64,000 nt of DNA. Source: Rhodobacterales bacterium LSUCC0031. Its GTDB lineage: Bacteria > Pseudomonadota > Alphaproteobacteria > Rhodobacterales > Rhodobacteraceae. Below the pieces are notes generated by a model. That model was not told the origin of the DNA. It did not search any database and worked only from the letters and a program-made list of their open reading frames with translations. A program made the translations under genes and the position numbers. This document shows, piece after piece, positions 1 through 7,311 of the stretch. The stretch spans positions 434,001-498,000 of the forward strand of contig WVSP01000003.1 in assembly GCA_015689735.1 (NCBI GenBank), read 5' to 3'. Every line of letters begins with the position of its first letter. Position 1 is the stretch's first letter.

Positions 1-577
1 AGCCGCGCGGCAACGCATCACAGGCAAACCGGGCTTTTGGCCATTAGCGGGGGGATTTGCGCTCACAGCGCTTGGATCGGCCATTTTACTGGCGCATCTG
101 CTGCCCCTCATGGCAGCCCTTGGTGTGCCGCCAGCGCTGGCGATCCTCGCCGCGTCAACCATCGGCCCGGCCCAAGTCGCCGCGCGTGTCTTGTTGATGC
201 TTGCCGGCGCGCGCGTATCGGCATGGCAGGTTTCGCTGGGATCATTCATCCTTTTGAGTTTTGCGGCCGTGACAATTGGCGCGGCGGCGGCACTGCCCAT
301 GCTGGCATTGGTCTTTGCCCTTGCCCAAGGGATGGGCAATGGCGTGATCTCGATCCTGCGTCCCGTCGTCACCCGCGAGGTGATGGGCGAAGCCGGTTTT
401 GGTGAAAGTGCAGGCGCCGTGGCGCGGCTATCGCTCTTTGCCTTTGCCATCGCGCCGGGATTGGGCGCGGTGCTGGCCGATATCGCGGGCTATGGCGCCG
501 TGATCGGGCTGTGCGTGATCGCGCCACTTCTGGGTGCGGCCCTGTTGCGCCGCCTGACGCCGGGGGGTGAGGCATGA
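1..577 (+). CDS. MFS transporter, C-terminal part (5' end outside window)
   Basis: The frame is open from base 2 to the TGA ending at 577, so only about the last 191 residues are present. They form several hydrophobic helices rich in Ala, Gly and Leu (for example around ALTALGSAILLAHLLPLMAA and the stretch near residues 85-115), as in the C-terminal six-helix half of a major facilitator superfamily permease. An Arg/Gln/Lys-containing loop precedes the first visible helix. The stop overlaps the next start (ATGA). The substrate cannot be read from this fragment; a drug or metabolite exporter is the usual annotation for such proteins. Family assignment is by pattern only. Confidence 0.65.
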   Translation, partial: AARQRITGKPGFWPLAGGFALTALGSAILLAHLLPLMAALGVPPALAILAASTIGPAQVAARVLLMLAGARVSAWQVSLGSFILLSFAAVTIGAAAALPMLALVFALAQGMGNGVISILRPVVTREVMGEAGFGESAGAVARLSLFAFAIAPGLGAVLADIAGYGAVIGLCVIAPLLGAALLRRLTPGGEA

Positions 578-783
578 TCAGTTGGCTGCTCATCATCACG
601 GCTTTGGGTGGCGGGGGCCTCATCGGCCATATTGCCTTTGGCCCCGAGGGGGGCCTCGCGCTTGGGCTGACCGCAGCACTGGCCGCCACCTTTTTTCGCC
701 GGCTCTTGCGCCGCCTGCTCTTGATCACGCTTTTGCTTGGTGGTGCCGCCATCTGGATCGGGCTTGTCCCGCAGCCCATCTGA
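574..783 (+). CDS. Small membrane protein, function unknown
   Basis: A 69-residue protein starting in the ATGA overlap with the MFS gene stop, so it is probably translationally coupled to the transporter. It has a hydrophobic N-terminal helix (ISWLLIITALGGGGLIG), a central Ala/Leu helix, an Arg-rich turn (FFRRLLRRLL) and a third hydrophobic segment, suggesting two or three membrane passes. I do not recognise a family. The overlap and the absence of a competing frame make it likely to be a real gene. Confidence 0.55.
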   Translation: MISWLLIITALGGGGLIGHIAFGPEGGLALGLTAALAATFFRRLLRRLLLITLLLGGAAIWIGLVPQPI

Positions 784-800
784 CATCATCGCTCAAGCCA

Positions 801-826
801 AAGGGCGACCCAAGCGGATCGCCCTT
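801..826. terminator. Hairpin between convergent genes, possible bidirectional terminator
   Basis: AAGGGCGA (801-808) pairs perfectly with TCGCCCTT (819-826) across a 10-nt loop. It sits between the end of the small membrane gene on + and the end of hsp20 on -. The flanking T-tracts are short and interrupted, so termination efficiency is uncertain. Confidence 0.5.
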
Positions 827-846
827 CATTCTTCCATCAAACGAGG

Positions 847-1302
847 TCAGGCCGTTTGCGCCTCGATCACCTTGGACGTGGCGCGGGAGATCGCGATCTG
901 ACGCGGCTTCAACGCCTCAGGCACCTCGCGCAGAAGGTCGATATGCAGCATGCCGTTTTCATGGGTCGCGCCGGTCACACGCACATGATCGGCAAGCTGA
1001 AAGCGTTTTTCAAAGGCGCGCGTCGCGATCCCACGATGCAGATAGACGCGTTCACCCGTTTCGGTCGCCTTGCGGGCGGCGACGACCAATTCTTGCTCTC
1101 GCTGCTCGACGCTCAGTTCATCCTCGGCAAATCCGGCCACCGCGATCGAAATGCGATACGCGCCATCATTGGTCTTTTCGATATTGTAGGGGGGGTAGGT
1201 GCTGGCGGCGCTGTCTTGGGTCAGCACGCGATCAAGCAAATCAGCCATGCGGTCAAAGCCGACTGTGGCACGATAAAGCGGGGTCAGATCATAATTTCGC
1301 AT
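847..1302 (-). CDS. Hsp20/IbpA-type small heat shock protein
   Basis: A 151-residue ATP-independent holdase chaperone of the alpha-crystallin family. The N-terminus (MRNYDLTPLYRATVGFDRMADLL) has the IbpA-like pattern. Next come PPYNIEKT and the beta-strand-rich alpha-crystallin domain (about residues 40-130), including AGFAEDELSV, HRGIATRAFEKRFQL and the GMLHIDLLREVP strand. The typical short C-terminal tail follows. The ATG at 1302 has a strong ribosome-binding site (GGAGGA, 1309-1314). The upstream region carries a heat-shock-like promoter and a possible RNA thermometer, listed separately. IbpA-type proteins bind unfolded clients in the cytoplasm and hand them to DnaK/ClpB. Confidence 0.9.
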   Translation of the reverse strand: MRNYDLTPLYRATVGFDRMADLLDRVLTQDSAASTYPPYNIEKTNDGAYRISIAVAGFAEDELSVEQREQELVVAARKATETGERVYLHRGIATRAFEKRFQLADHVRVTGATHENGMLHIDLLREVPEALKPRQIAISRATSKVIEAQTA

Positions 1303-1402
1303 GTGTCATCCTCCGTTGAGCGACAACTGAAAAGGCGGACTGCCCGATCTTGGCGCAGTCCTTGGGTTCACGAGATGGCCCGACACGGCGGCACCATCCT
1401 GC
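1303..1402 (-). promoter_or_regulatory. Candidate ROSE-like RNA thermometer in hsp20 5' leader
   Basis: If transcription starts from the promoter at 1409-1437, hsp20 has a leader of about 100 nt with several stems. One perfect 7-bp stem pairs GGACTGC with GCAGTCC. The last part reads TCGCT (1319-1323 on the complement), 4 nt, then the Shine-Dalgarno GGAGGAT (1308-1314). ROSE elements, known from small heat shock genes of alphaproteobacteria, have a UYGCU motif facing AGGA with a G-G pair. The spacing and motif fit, but the remainder of the fold was judged by eye only. Confidence 0.5.
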
Positions 1403-1408
1403 CTGTCG

Positions 1409-1437
1409 AGGTAGGAACACGAAAATCCGCTTTCAAG
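1409..1437 (-). promoter_or_regulatory. Heat-shock-like (RpoH-type) promoter for hsp20
   Basis: Reading the minus strand, CTTGAA (1432-1437) is followed by exactly 17 nt and CTACCT (1409-1414). Alphaproteobacterial RpoH promoters have a CTTGAA-type -35, and CTACCT resembles the CTATNT -10. The -35 lies just past the protease stop codon (1444), so hsp20 need not depend on read-through from that gene. Confidence 0.5.
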
Positions 1438-1443
1438 CCCCAT

Positions 1444-2274
1444 TCACGGTCGAATGAAACGTGCGCCCAAACTGCCACGCCCGCCATCGCCGACAACCTG
1501 GCGCCTCACCGTCGGGCTATTGTCCGACTGGTCCATCGCGGCCAACAAGCTCGGCAGGACTGCATCGACATCGACCGCAAAGGCGGTTTTCTGGTGGTCG
1601 AATTCGCCCATCGCAGAGACCACGGCCACGATTTCCAAACCCGAAGGCGTTTCACGCAGTATCGGCGCACCCGATGCCCCAGCGACAACATCGCAGGTCA
1701 GCGCGATGACGCCCCCTTCACGATCGATGATCTCGCAATCCTCTTGGAGCGAGGCATGATCGGCGCGATCCCGCCCATAGGAAATGATGGTGACCACATC
1801 GCGCACTCGCCCCCTTGGGCCAGTGCGCATCGGCACCACGACCGCTGATACGATCGGCTGATCAAGTTCGAGAAGGGCAATATCGCGTGACATCGACACG
1901 ACACTCGGCGGATCATCGCTGTCGTGATAATCGCTTGGGATGATTGACCGCTTGACCCCACGCGACGCCGCTGCCTGACCTTGGCGCAGCCCGGCGGCAA
2001 AGCGCAAAGCATGGTCCGCGATCCGGCGATGCCCGGCATCAAAAAGGCAATGCGCGGCCGTCAGCACCAGATGGGGCGCCACCAAACTCGCCGAGCAGAA
2101 CCCGACATCGCTCTCCAAGCGGCCAACCGCCTCCCAGCCGCGTGCTGCATCAGGCGACACCAAGGCGCGCAGCGTGCGTGCATCCGAAATCTGCGGCAGT
2201 GACTGCGCCGAGAGGCCAAGCGCCTGTGCAAACAGCACGGCACAACTCAGCAGACAGGCAAAAAGCGCACGCAT
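1444..2274 (-). CDS. Secreted trypsin-like serine protease (S1/V8-like)
   Basis: A 276-residue precursor. The first ~23 residues (MRALFACLLSCAVLFAQALG...) are a Sec signal peptide. The catalytic triad is visible: His in LTAAHC (about residue 73), Asp in SRDIALLELD (about 133), and Ser in GASGAPIL (about 205). The third position of the active-site motif is Ala where trypsins have Asp (GDSG); this is common in bacterial glutamyl endopeptidase-like enzymes of the family. The protein is expected to act in the periplasm or outside the cell. It stands alone between hsp20 and the glycolate oxidase genes. Natural substrate unknown. Confidence 0.8.
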   Translation of the reverse strand: MRALFACLLSCAVLFAQALGLSAQSLPQISDARTLRALVSPDAARGWEAVGRLESDVGFCSASLVAPHLVLTAAHCLFDAGHRRIADHALRFAAGLRQGQAAASRGVKRSIIPSDYHDSDDPPSVVSMSRDIALLELDQPIVSAVVVPMRTGPRGRVRDVVTIISYGRDRADHASLQEDCEIIDREGGVIALTCDVVAGASGAPILRETPSGLEIVAVVSAMGEFDHQKTAFAVDVDAVLPSLLAAMDQSDNSPTVRRQVVGDGGRGSLGARFIRP

Positions 2275-2344
2275 GGCACACCATCAGGTGGGTCTAGTGC
2301 CGCGCCTAGCACTCTATTCGAGCAAAAATATGGCCAAGCTGTGC

Positions 2345-3664
2345 TTAGCGCAGGATTGGAACCGCCACGGCGCGTTTGCCCTCTGCATCGAGCGCGGCAG
2401 GCCGTGGTCCGCCTGTCGCCCAATCCAGCAACTCGACCGTATGCACGATGGGAATATCCGTGCCAGACCCGATCTGCATCATGCAACCGATATTGCCCGC
2501 CGCGATGATCTCGGGCTGTGTTGCTTCGAGTGTCTGAACCTTGCGCGACTTGAGCTGCCCCGAGATTTCAGGCTGCATCAGGTTATATGTGCCAGCCGAC
2601 CCGCAGCACAGATGGCTGTCGGCGGGTTCAACGACCTCAAACCCCGCCCGCTTGAGCAAGTCCTTTGGATAGGTCTTGATCTGCTGGCCATGCTGGAGCG
2701 AACAGGCCGCATGATAGGCCACGCGGTGGCCCATCGCGGCGGCCGGCAGGTCAACCTTCATCAAGACCTCCGAGACGTCCATCGCGATAGCGCTGACCGC
2801 CGCCGCTTCCTTGGCCAGCGCGTCATTGCGGAACATATGCCCGTAATCCTTGACCGTCGTGCCGCATCCGCTGGTGTTGATCACGATCGCATCAAGCCCC
2901 GCACCGGTCATTTCGCGGTGCCATGCCCGAATATTCTTGCCCGCTGTGGCATGGCTCTCGGTGGTCTTGCCCATGTGATGGGTCAGCGCGCCGCAACACC
3001 CCTGCCCCTCTGCGATCACCACCTCGCAACCCAGCCGCGTGAGCAGCCGGATGGTGGCGTCATTGATGTCGGTGTTCAGCGCACGCTGCGCGCAACCGGT
3101 CATCAGGGCAACCCGCATCTTGCGCAGGCCTTGCGCGGGGAAAACCTGCGGATCGTCGTTGCGGCTGACGGGTGGAATGACCTTTGGCGCCATCGCCAGC
3201 ATCGCTTTCAGCCGGGCATCCGGCATCAAGAACGCAAAGGGCCGCCCGATCTTGGCGCCCAGAAGCGCGATCCGAAACCGGGTCGGATAGGGCAGGATCT
3301 TGGCAAGCGTCCAACGCAAGATCCGCTCGAACAGAGGGCGCTTGTAGGTCTGCTCGATATATTCGCGCGCATGATCAACCAGATGCATGTAATGCACCCC
3401 CGACGGGCAGGTCGTCATACAGGCAAGGCAAGAAAGGCAGCGGTCGATATGCTGCACCGTTTTGGCGTCAGCAGGACGCCCTTTCTCCAGCATATCCTTG
3501 ATCAGGTAAATGCGCCCACGTGGGCTATCCAACTCATCTCCAAGCACTTGATATGTGGGACAAGTGGCCGTGCAAAATCCGCAATGCACGCAAGAGCGCA
3601 ACACCTCATTGGCGCGCTGGATCGCTGGCGATTCAAGCTGCGCAGGCGTGAAATTCGTTTGCAT
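2345..3664 (-). CDS. glcF: Glycolate oxidase iron-sulfur subunit GlcF
   Basis: A 439-residue Fe-S subunit of the glycolate dehydrogenase complex, which oxidises glycolate to glyoxylate and passes electrons to the membrane quinone pool. Two N-terminal [4Fe-4S] motifs are present: CVHCGFCTATCP (about residues 25-36) and CLSCLACMTTCP (about 75-86). Two cysteine-rich CCG domains follow, with GCCGALTHH and LCCGSAGTY. Length is normal for GlcF (about 410-440). The start is preceded by GAGG that overlaps the stop of the upstream membrane gene, indicating coupling. It is the third enzyme gene of a glcD-glcE-X-glcF operon. Confidence 0.95.
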   Translation of the reverse strand: MQTNFTPAQLESPAIQRANEVLRSCVHCGFCTATCPTYQVLGDELDSPRGRIYLIKDMLEKGRPADAKTVQHIDRCLSCLACMTTCPSGVHYMHLVDHAREYIEQTYKRPLFERILRWTLAKILPYPTRFRIALLGAKIGRPFAFLMPDARLKAMLAMAPKVIPPVSRNDDPQVFPAQGLRKMRVALMTGCAQRALNTDINDATIRLLTRLGCEVVIAEGQGCCGALTHHMGKTTESHATAGKNIRAWHREMTGAGLDAIVINTSGCGTTVKDYGHMFRNDALAKEAAAVSAIAMDVSEVLMKVDLPAAAMGHRVAYHAACSLQHGQQIKTYPKDLLKRAGFEVVEPADSHLCCGSAGTYNLMQPEISGQLKSRKVQTLEATQPEIIAAGNIGCMMQIGSGTDIPIVHTVELLDWATGGPRPAALDAEGKRAVAVPILR

Positions 3665-3673
3665 CGCGATGCC

Positions 3674-4018
3674 TCAGATCAAGGAGAGAAGAACAATGCT
3701 GAACAAGGCCGACACGCCCATGAAGAGCGCGGTGAAAACGCCGCGTGCGGCCCAAACCCGCGTGAAGCGGCCCAGATACAGATGGTAAAGCATCCCCGAC
3801 ACGGCGGCCGCCACAAGCGCAACGCCCAGACCGGCCAGCCCCGCGACAGGCAGTCCCAGCGCGCCCCCAGGAAACAAGATTGCTACAAAGATCAACACGA
3901 CGGCCAGCACGAGCGCCCCTTGCGCCAAGAGCGCGCCGCGCTTGCGATCGCGCATCAGGACCAACCCTCCAAACAGTGCAGCGGCCGGAACAGCAGAGAG
4001 AAAGGCGTCGTCCAACAT
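3674..4018 (-). CDS. Four-helix membrane protein between glcE and glcF
   Basis: A predicted 114-residue integral membrane protein with about four transmembrane segments: FLSAVPAAALFGGLVLM, the VLAVVLIFVAILF region, GLPVAGLAGLGVALVAAAV, and the final ALFMGVSALFSIVLLSLI. The ATG at 4018 was chosen because GGAGGA lies 6 nt upstream; a TTG at 4036 is also in frame but overlaps the glcE stop. It lies within the glycolate oxidase operon on the same strand with tight spacing on both sides. It may anchor GlcDEF at the membrane or carry substrate; that is inference from position only. I do not recognise a named family. Confidence 0.7.
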   Translation of the reverse strand: MLDDAFLSAVPAAALFGGLVLMRDRKRGALLAQGALVLAVVLIFVAILFPGGALGLPVAGLAGLGVALVAAAVSGMLYHLYLGRFTRVWAARGVFTALFMGVSALFSIVLLSLI

Positions 4019-4032
4019 CTCGGAATCCTCCG

Positions 4033-5151
4033 TCAACTTGTCATCAGCCCGGGGTTCAATATCCCCCGCGGATCGAACTGTGCGCGCAAAGCCGCCGCGA
4101 TTGCGGCAAGTGCAGGCGCTTCGGGTTGAAAGGTCGCGATCCGCGCGCGGGTTGCCGCATCTGCCCGGATCAAGGTTGCATGGCCCTTGAAATCACCAAG
4201 CTGTGCGCGCAGATCCGTTCCAACTGGCACCAAGGCCCAGATCAGGCCACCGCCCAGATCAAACATCACCTCACCACCGATCCGCGCAGCCATCGCAGGT
4301 GCATCAGAGGGCTTGATCGAGACACGCCAAACATCGCCCACACGGCCCGCAAACGCCTTGACATCGCGCAGATCACGCCAAAGGGCTGCGACCTGTGCTG
4401 CATCGGTGATCACCTTGACCACCCCGTAGGGTGCCAAAAGCTTGGCCAGCTGCTCCGCGCGATAAGCAACGCTTGTGGCAAAACCCTCGATCCGCAGCAG
4501 CGTTTGACCTGCATCAGGCAGATGTGCTGCGCCATTCACCTCGAAAGGCGAGCCGAGCGCCGCCGCCATAGCTGCTACAGCGCGCGCATCCGACAAGCCC
4601 GTGATCACAAGACAGGCGGCCGCAGCTGGCGCAGGTAACACTTTGAAGGCGACCTCGCTCAAGATACCCAAGGTTCCCCAGCTTCCGGCCATCAGCTTGA
4701 CCAGATCATAGCCAGTGACATTCTTCATCACCCGACCGCCATTCTTGATGACCGTCCCGCGCCCATCGACAAAGCGCAGTCCAATCAGACTGTCGCGCGC
4801 GGCACCGGCCTGAATACGGCGTGGACCCGAGACATTGGCCGCGACCACACCGCCGATCGTAGGCGCGCCCGTCGTGCCCAGAAGCACACGATGATCCATC
4901 GGCTCAAACGGCAGGCGTTGACCCTCGGCGGCCAACACCGCCTCGATCTCAGCCAACGGTGTGCCTGCACGTGCTACGATGGTTAGCGCCCCCGGCTCGT
5001 AAAGCGCCACACCGCGCAGACCCGCGACTGACACCGCTTCGCCCAGAACGGCTTGGCCGATGGCCCGTGTGCCACCGCCCATCACACGCAACGGGCCCGT
5101 GGCACCCGCTACGATTTCGCTTAACTCGGCCTCTGTCGCAGGGCTTAGCAT
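4033..5151 (-). CDS. glcE: Glycolate oxidase FAD-binding subunit GlcE
   Basis: A 372-residue FAD-binding subunit of glycolate dehydrogenase, with a PCMH-type FAD domain. The N-terminal half carries VMGGGTRAIG, the region LLGTTGAPTIGGVVAANVSGPRRIQAGAARDSLIGLRFVDG (GGVVAAN contacting FAD) and KNVTGYDLVKLMAGSWGTLG. The C-terminus ends RAQFDPRGILNPG, typical of these oxidases. The ATG at 5151 (MLSPATEAEL) was preferred over an in-frame ATG at 5199 because AAGGA lies 8 nt upstream and the extra 16 residues look unlike the family. GlcE and GlcD are paralogous, and both are needed for activity in E. coli. Confidence 0.93.
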   Translation of the reverse strand: MLSPATEAELSEIVAGATGPLRVMGGGTRAIGQAVLGEAVSVAGLRGVALYEPGALTIVARAGTPLAEIEAVLAAEGQRLPFEPMDHRVLLGTTGAPTIGGVVAANVSGPRRIQAGAARDSLIGLRFVDGRGTVIKNGGRVMKNVTGYDLVKLMAGSWGTLGILSEVAFKVLPAPAAAACLVITGLSDARAVAAMAAALGSPFEVNGAAHLPDAGQTLLRIEGFATSVAYRAEQLAKLLAPYGVVKVITDAAQVAALWRDLRDVKAFAGRVGDVWRVSIKPSDAPAMAARIGGEVMFDLGGGLIWALVPVGTDLRAQLGDFKGHATLIRADAATRARIATFQPEAPALAAIAAALRAQFDPRGILNPGLMTS

Positions 5152-5164
5152 CCGGCCCGTTCCT

Positions 5165-5223
5165 TCTCTGTTTCCCAAATATCCTCGGGGGGGTTGCAAG
5201 GGGGGGCAGACAGCCCCCCCTTG
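5165..5223 (-). repeat. GC-rich hairpin plus GAGGATATTT motif between glcD and glcE
   Basis: On the minus strand an 11-bp perfect stem (5197-5207 with 5213-5223, five-base loop) of seven G/C pairs flanked by CAA/TTG is followed by AACCCCCCC and then CGAGGATATTTGGG (about 5173-5186). This composite resembles an intergenic motif I associate, from memory, with Rhodobacteraceae genomes. It may terminate or attenuate after glcD, or stabilise the message. The family assignment is inference. Confidence 0.5.
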
Positions 5224-5238
5224 CCCCGGTCGGCGCCT

Positions 5239-6684
5239 TCAGGCGGCGAAATCCCTTTGACGCCGCGATTGAGAAGTCGCCAAGGGAAAGACCTTGGCGG
5301 GATTGAGCAGCCAATCGGGATCAAACACATCCTTCACGCGCATCTGCGCCTCCAGATCCTCGGGGGCAAATTGCACACTCATCAGGTCGCGCTTCTCGAT
5401 CCCGACCCCATGCTCACCCGTCAAACAGCCACCGACCTCGACGCAAAGCTTCAGGATATCCGCACCGAAAGCTTCGCACAGTTCCAGATCACCGGGCTTA
5501 TTGGCATCGAACAGGATCAGCGGATGCATATTGCCATCGCCCGCGTGGAACACATTGGCCACGCCCAAGCCGTATTCCTTGGACATTTCGCCAATCCTGC
5601 GCAGCACATAAGGGAGCGACGAGACCGGGATTGTCCCGTCAAGACACATGTAATCGTTGATTTGCCCCATCGCGCCAAAGGCGGATTTGCGACCAAGCCA
5701 GATACGCTTGGCCTCATCCTCCGATTGCGCCTCGCGCAGCGCGACGGGGTTATGGGTCTGTGCGATCTGCTTGATCAGCGCCAATTGCTCATCGATCTCG
5801 GCGGGGCTACCTTCGACTTCGACGATCAACAGCGCCTCGCACATCGGATAGCCCGCCTTGGCGAAAGCCTCGGTCGCCTCGATACAGGGGCGATCCATGA
5901 ATTCGATCGCCACGGGCAGAACGCCCGCCTTGATGATGTCCGAGACACAGGCGCCGGCCACCTCGTTGGCATCAAAGCCCATCAGTACGGGGCGTGCGCC
6001 CTCGGGTTTGGGCAGGATGCGCAACGTCGCCTCCGTCACCACACCCAATTGCCCTTCAGATCCACAGATCACCCCCAACAGGTCATAGCCGCCAGCATCC
6101 ATATGCGCGCCGCCGATCTCCAAGATCTCGCCTGCCATGGTCACCATGGTGACACCCAACAGGTTGTTGGTCGTCACCCCGTATTTGAGGCAATGCGCAC
6201 CGCCAGAATTCATCGCGATATTGCCTGCGATGGCACAAGCCAGCTGACTTGACGGATCCGGCGCGTAGAAAAAATCATCTTGCTCGACGGCACCTGTCAC
6301 GCTCAGATTGGTGCGGCCCGTCTGCACACGGATGAAACGATTGTCGTAATCCGTCTCCAGCACCCGGTTCATGCGCGACACGCCCAAGATCACGCTATCG
6401 GCGGTGGGCAATGCGCCACCTGCAAGCGACGTCCCCGAGCCGCGCGGCACAACCGGCACCCCCTCCGCATGGCAGATTTGCAGCGCGATCGCCACCTCTT
6501 GGGTCGAGCTGGGCAAGACGACGGCCAAGGGCGGGCAGCGATAGGCGGTCAGCGCGTCACATTCGTAAGCGCGCACCTCCGCATCGTCGTGAATCACCGC
6601 AGCCTTGGGCAATGCGGCAGCCAAACGTTCCACGATCCTGCTTTTACGGGATAAAATGCGGGTATCAGGTGATGGCATGTCCAT
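5239..6684 (-). CDS. glcD: Glycolate oxidase catalytic subunit GlcD
   Basis: A 481-residue FAD-linked catalytic subunit. The PCMH/FAD_binding_4 domain covers about residues 50-230 (VVPRGSGTSLAGG, GNIAMNSGGAHCLKYGVTTNN, GSEGQLGVVTEATLRILP). The FAD-oxidase C-terminal domain covers about 235-470 with the conserved NVFHAGDGNMHP, LTGEHGVGIEKRD and LLNPAKVFP motifs. It oxidises glycolate (and often D-lactate) to the 2-oxo acid. First gene of the glc operon. A CopD-like membrane gene diverges from its start. An alternative ATG lies two codons in (6678). Confidence 0.95.
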   Translation of the reverse strand: MDMPSPDTRILSRKSRIVERLAAALPKAAVIHDDAEVRAYECDALTAYRCPPLAVVLPSSTQEVAIALQICHAEGVPVVPRGSGTSLAGGALPTADSVILGVSRMNRVLETDYDNRFIRVQTGRTNLSVTGAVEQDDFFYAPDPSSQLACAIAGNIAMNSGGAHCLKYGVTTNNLLGVTMVTMAGEILEIGGAHMDAGGYDLLGVICGSEGQLGVVTEATLRILPKPEGARPVLMGFDANEVAGACVSDIIKAGVLPVAIEFMDRPCIEATEAFAKAGYPMCEALLIVEVEGSPAEIDEQLALIKQIAQTHNPVALREAQSEDEAKRIWLGRKSAFGAMGQINDYMCLDGTIPVSSLPYVLRRIGEMSKEYGLGVANVFHAGDGNMHPLILFDANKPGDLELCEAFGADILKLCVEVGGCLTGEHGVGIEKRDLMSVQFAPEDLEAQMRVKDVFDPDWLLNPAKVFPLATSQSRRQRDFAA

Positions 6685-6810
6685 GGAGCAGTCTCCTCCC
6701 TTGCGGCAATTGGTAAAAAAATATAACCAATCTCACCTCAAGGCAATGAAAAACTGCCTGAGACAATTCTGCGGCTTGTGCAAACCGGCCTCGCGGGGGC
6801 AACTGTCGGC

Positions 6811-7221
6811 ATGGAATGGATCAAGGTTCTTCACCTTCTGGCGGTTTTGGGCTGGATGACGGGTATCTTCGCGGTGCCGCGCGCGATCATCTTTTGGAAG
6901 CGTGAACATGCGCGTCTTGGTGAATTCGGGCCGACGGGCGATCTGACCATCCGCATCTACCGCTTTTCGCTGGGCCTTGGCGTGATCGCCATTGCAAGCG
7001 GCCTGTGGCTGGGATGGTTTTGGGGCTATCCGCTTTGGGTCTGGTCCAAACTCGGGCTTGTCACATTGTTGGCCGCCCATTACGGTTGGACGGGCCGCTT
7101 GGTCTTGCGCGCGCGCAAGGGCATTTTCACCGAAAGCGATCTTTGGCTGCGCATCTTCAATGAGATCAGCGTCCTGGGCGCCATCGGCGTGCTGATCCTC
7201 GTGGTGTTCAAGCCCTTCTGA
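6811..7221 (+). CDS. HemJ/CopD-like four-helix membrane protein
   Basis: About 136 residues with four hydrophobic helices. The opening MEWIKVLHLLAVLGWMTGIF, with His in the first helix, and the following arginine-rich loop (FWKREHARLGEFG) resemble the HemJ/CopD (UPF0093) fold, in which HemJ oxidises protoporphyrinogen IX. The second half (VWSKLGLVTLLAAHYGWTGR) keeps a helix-His pattern. The ATG at 6811 was preferred over an in-frame ATG at 6778, since the family starts at this helix. It is divergent from glcD. It is not a clear HemJ ortholog, so only fold-level similarity is claimed. Confidence 0.6.
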   Translation: MEWIKVLHLLAVLGWMTGIFAVPRAIIFWKREHARLGEFGPTGDLTIRIYRFSLGLGVIAIASGLWLGWFWGYPLWVWSKLGLVTLLAAHYGWTGRLVLRARKGIFTESDLWLRIFNEISVLGAIGVLILVVFKPF

Positions 7222-7311
7222 TCCTGCGCGGGGCCTGCAAGGTGGCTGTTCTGGCGGCCCGAAGCCCGCTAAGCTATCGGTGACCTGCACAGCCTGACTA
7301 GGGATGACCGC

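Noticed and set aside
2174-4129. Long open frame on + (about 651 codons)
   Set aside because: It is antisense to the protease and glcF genes, with no family-like sequence and Arg/His/Gln-rich composition typical of GC-rich shadow frames.
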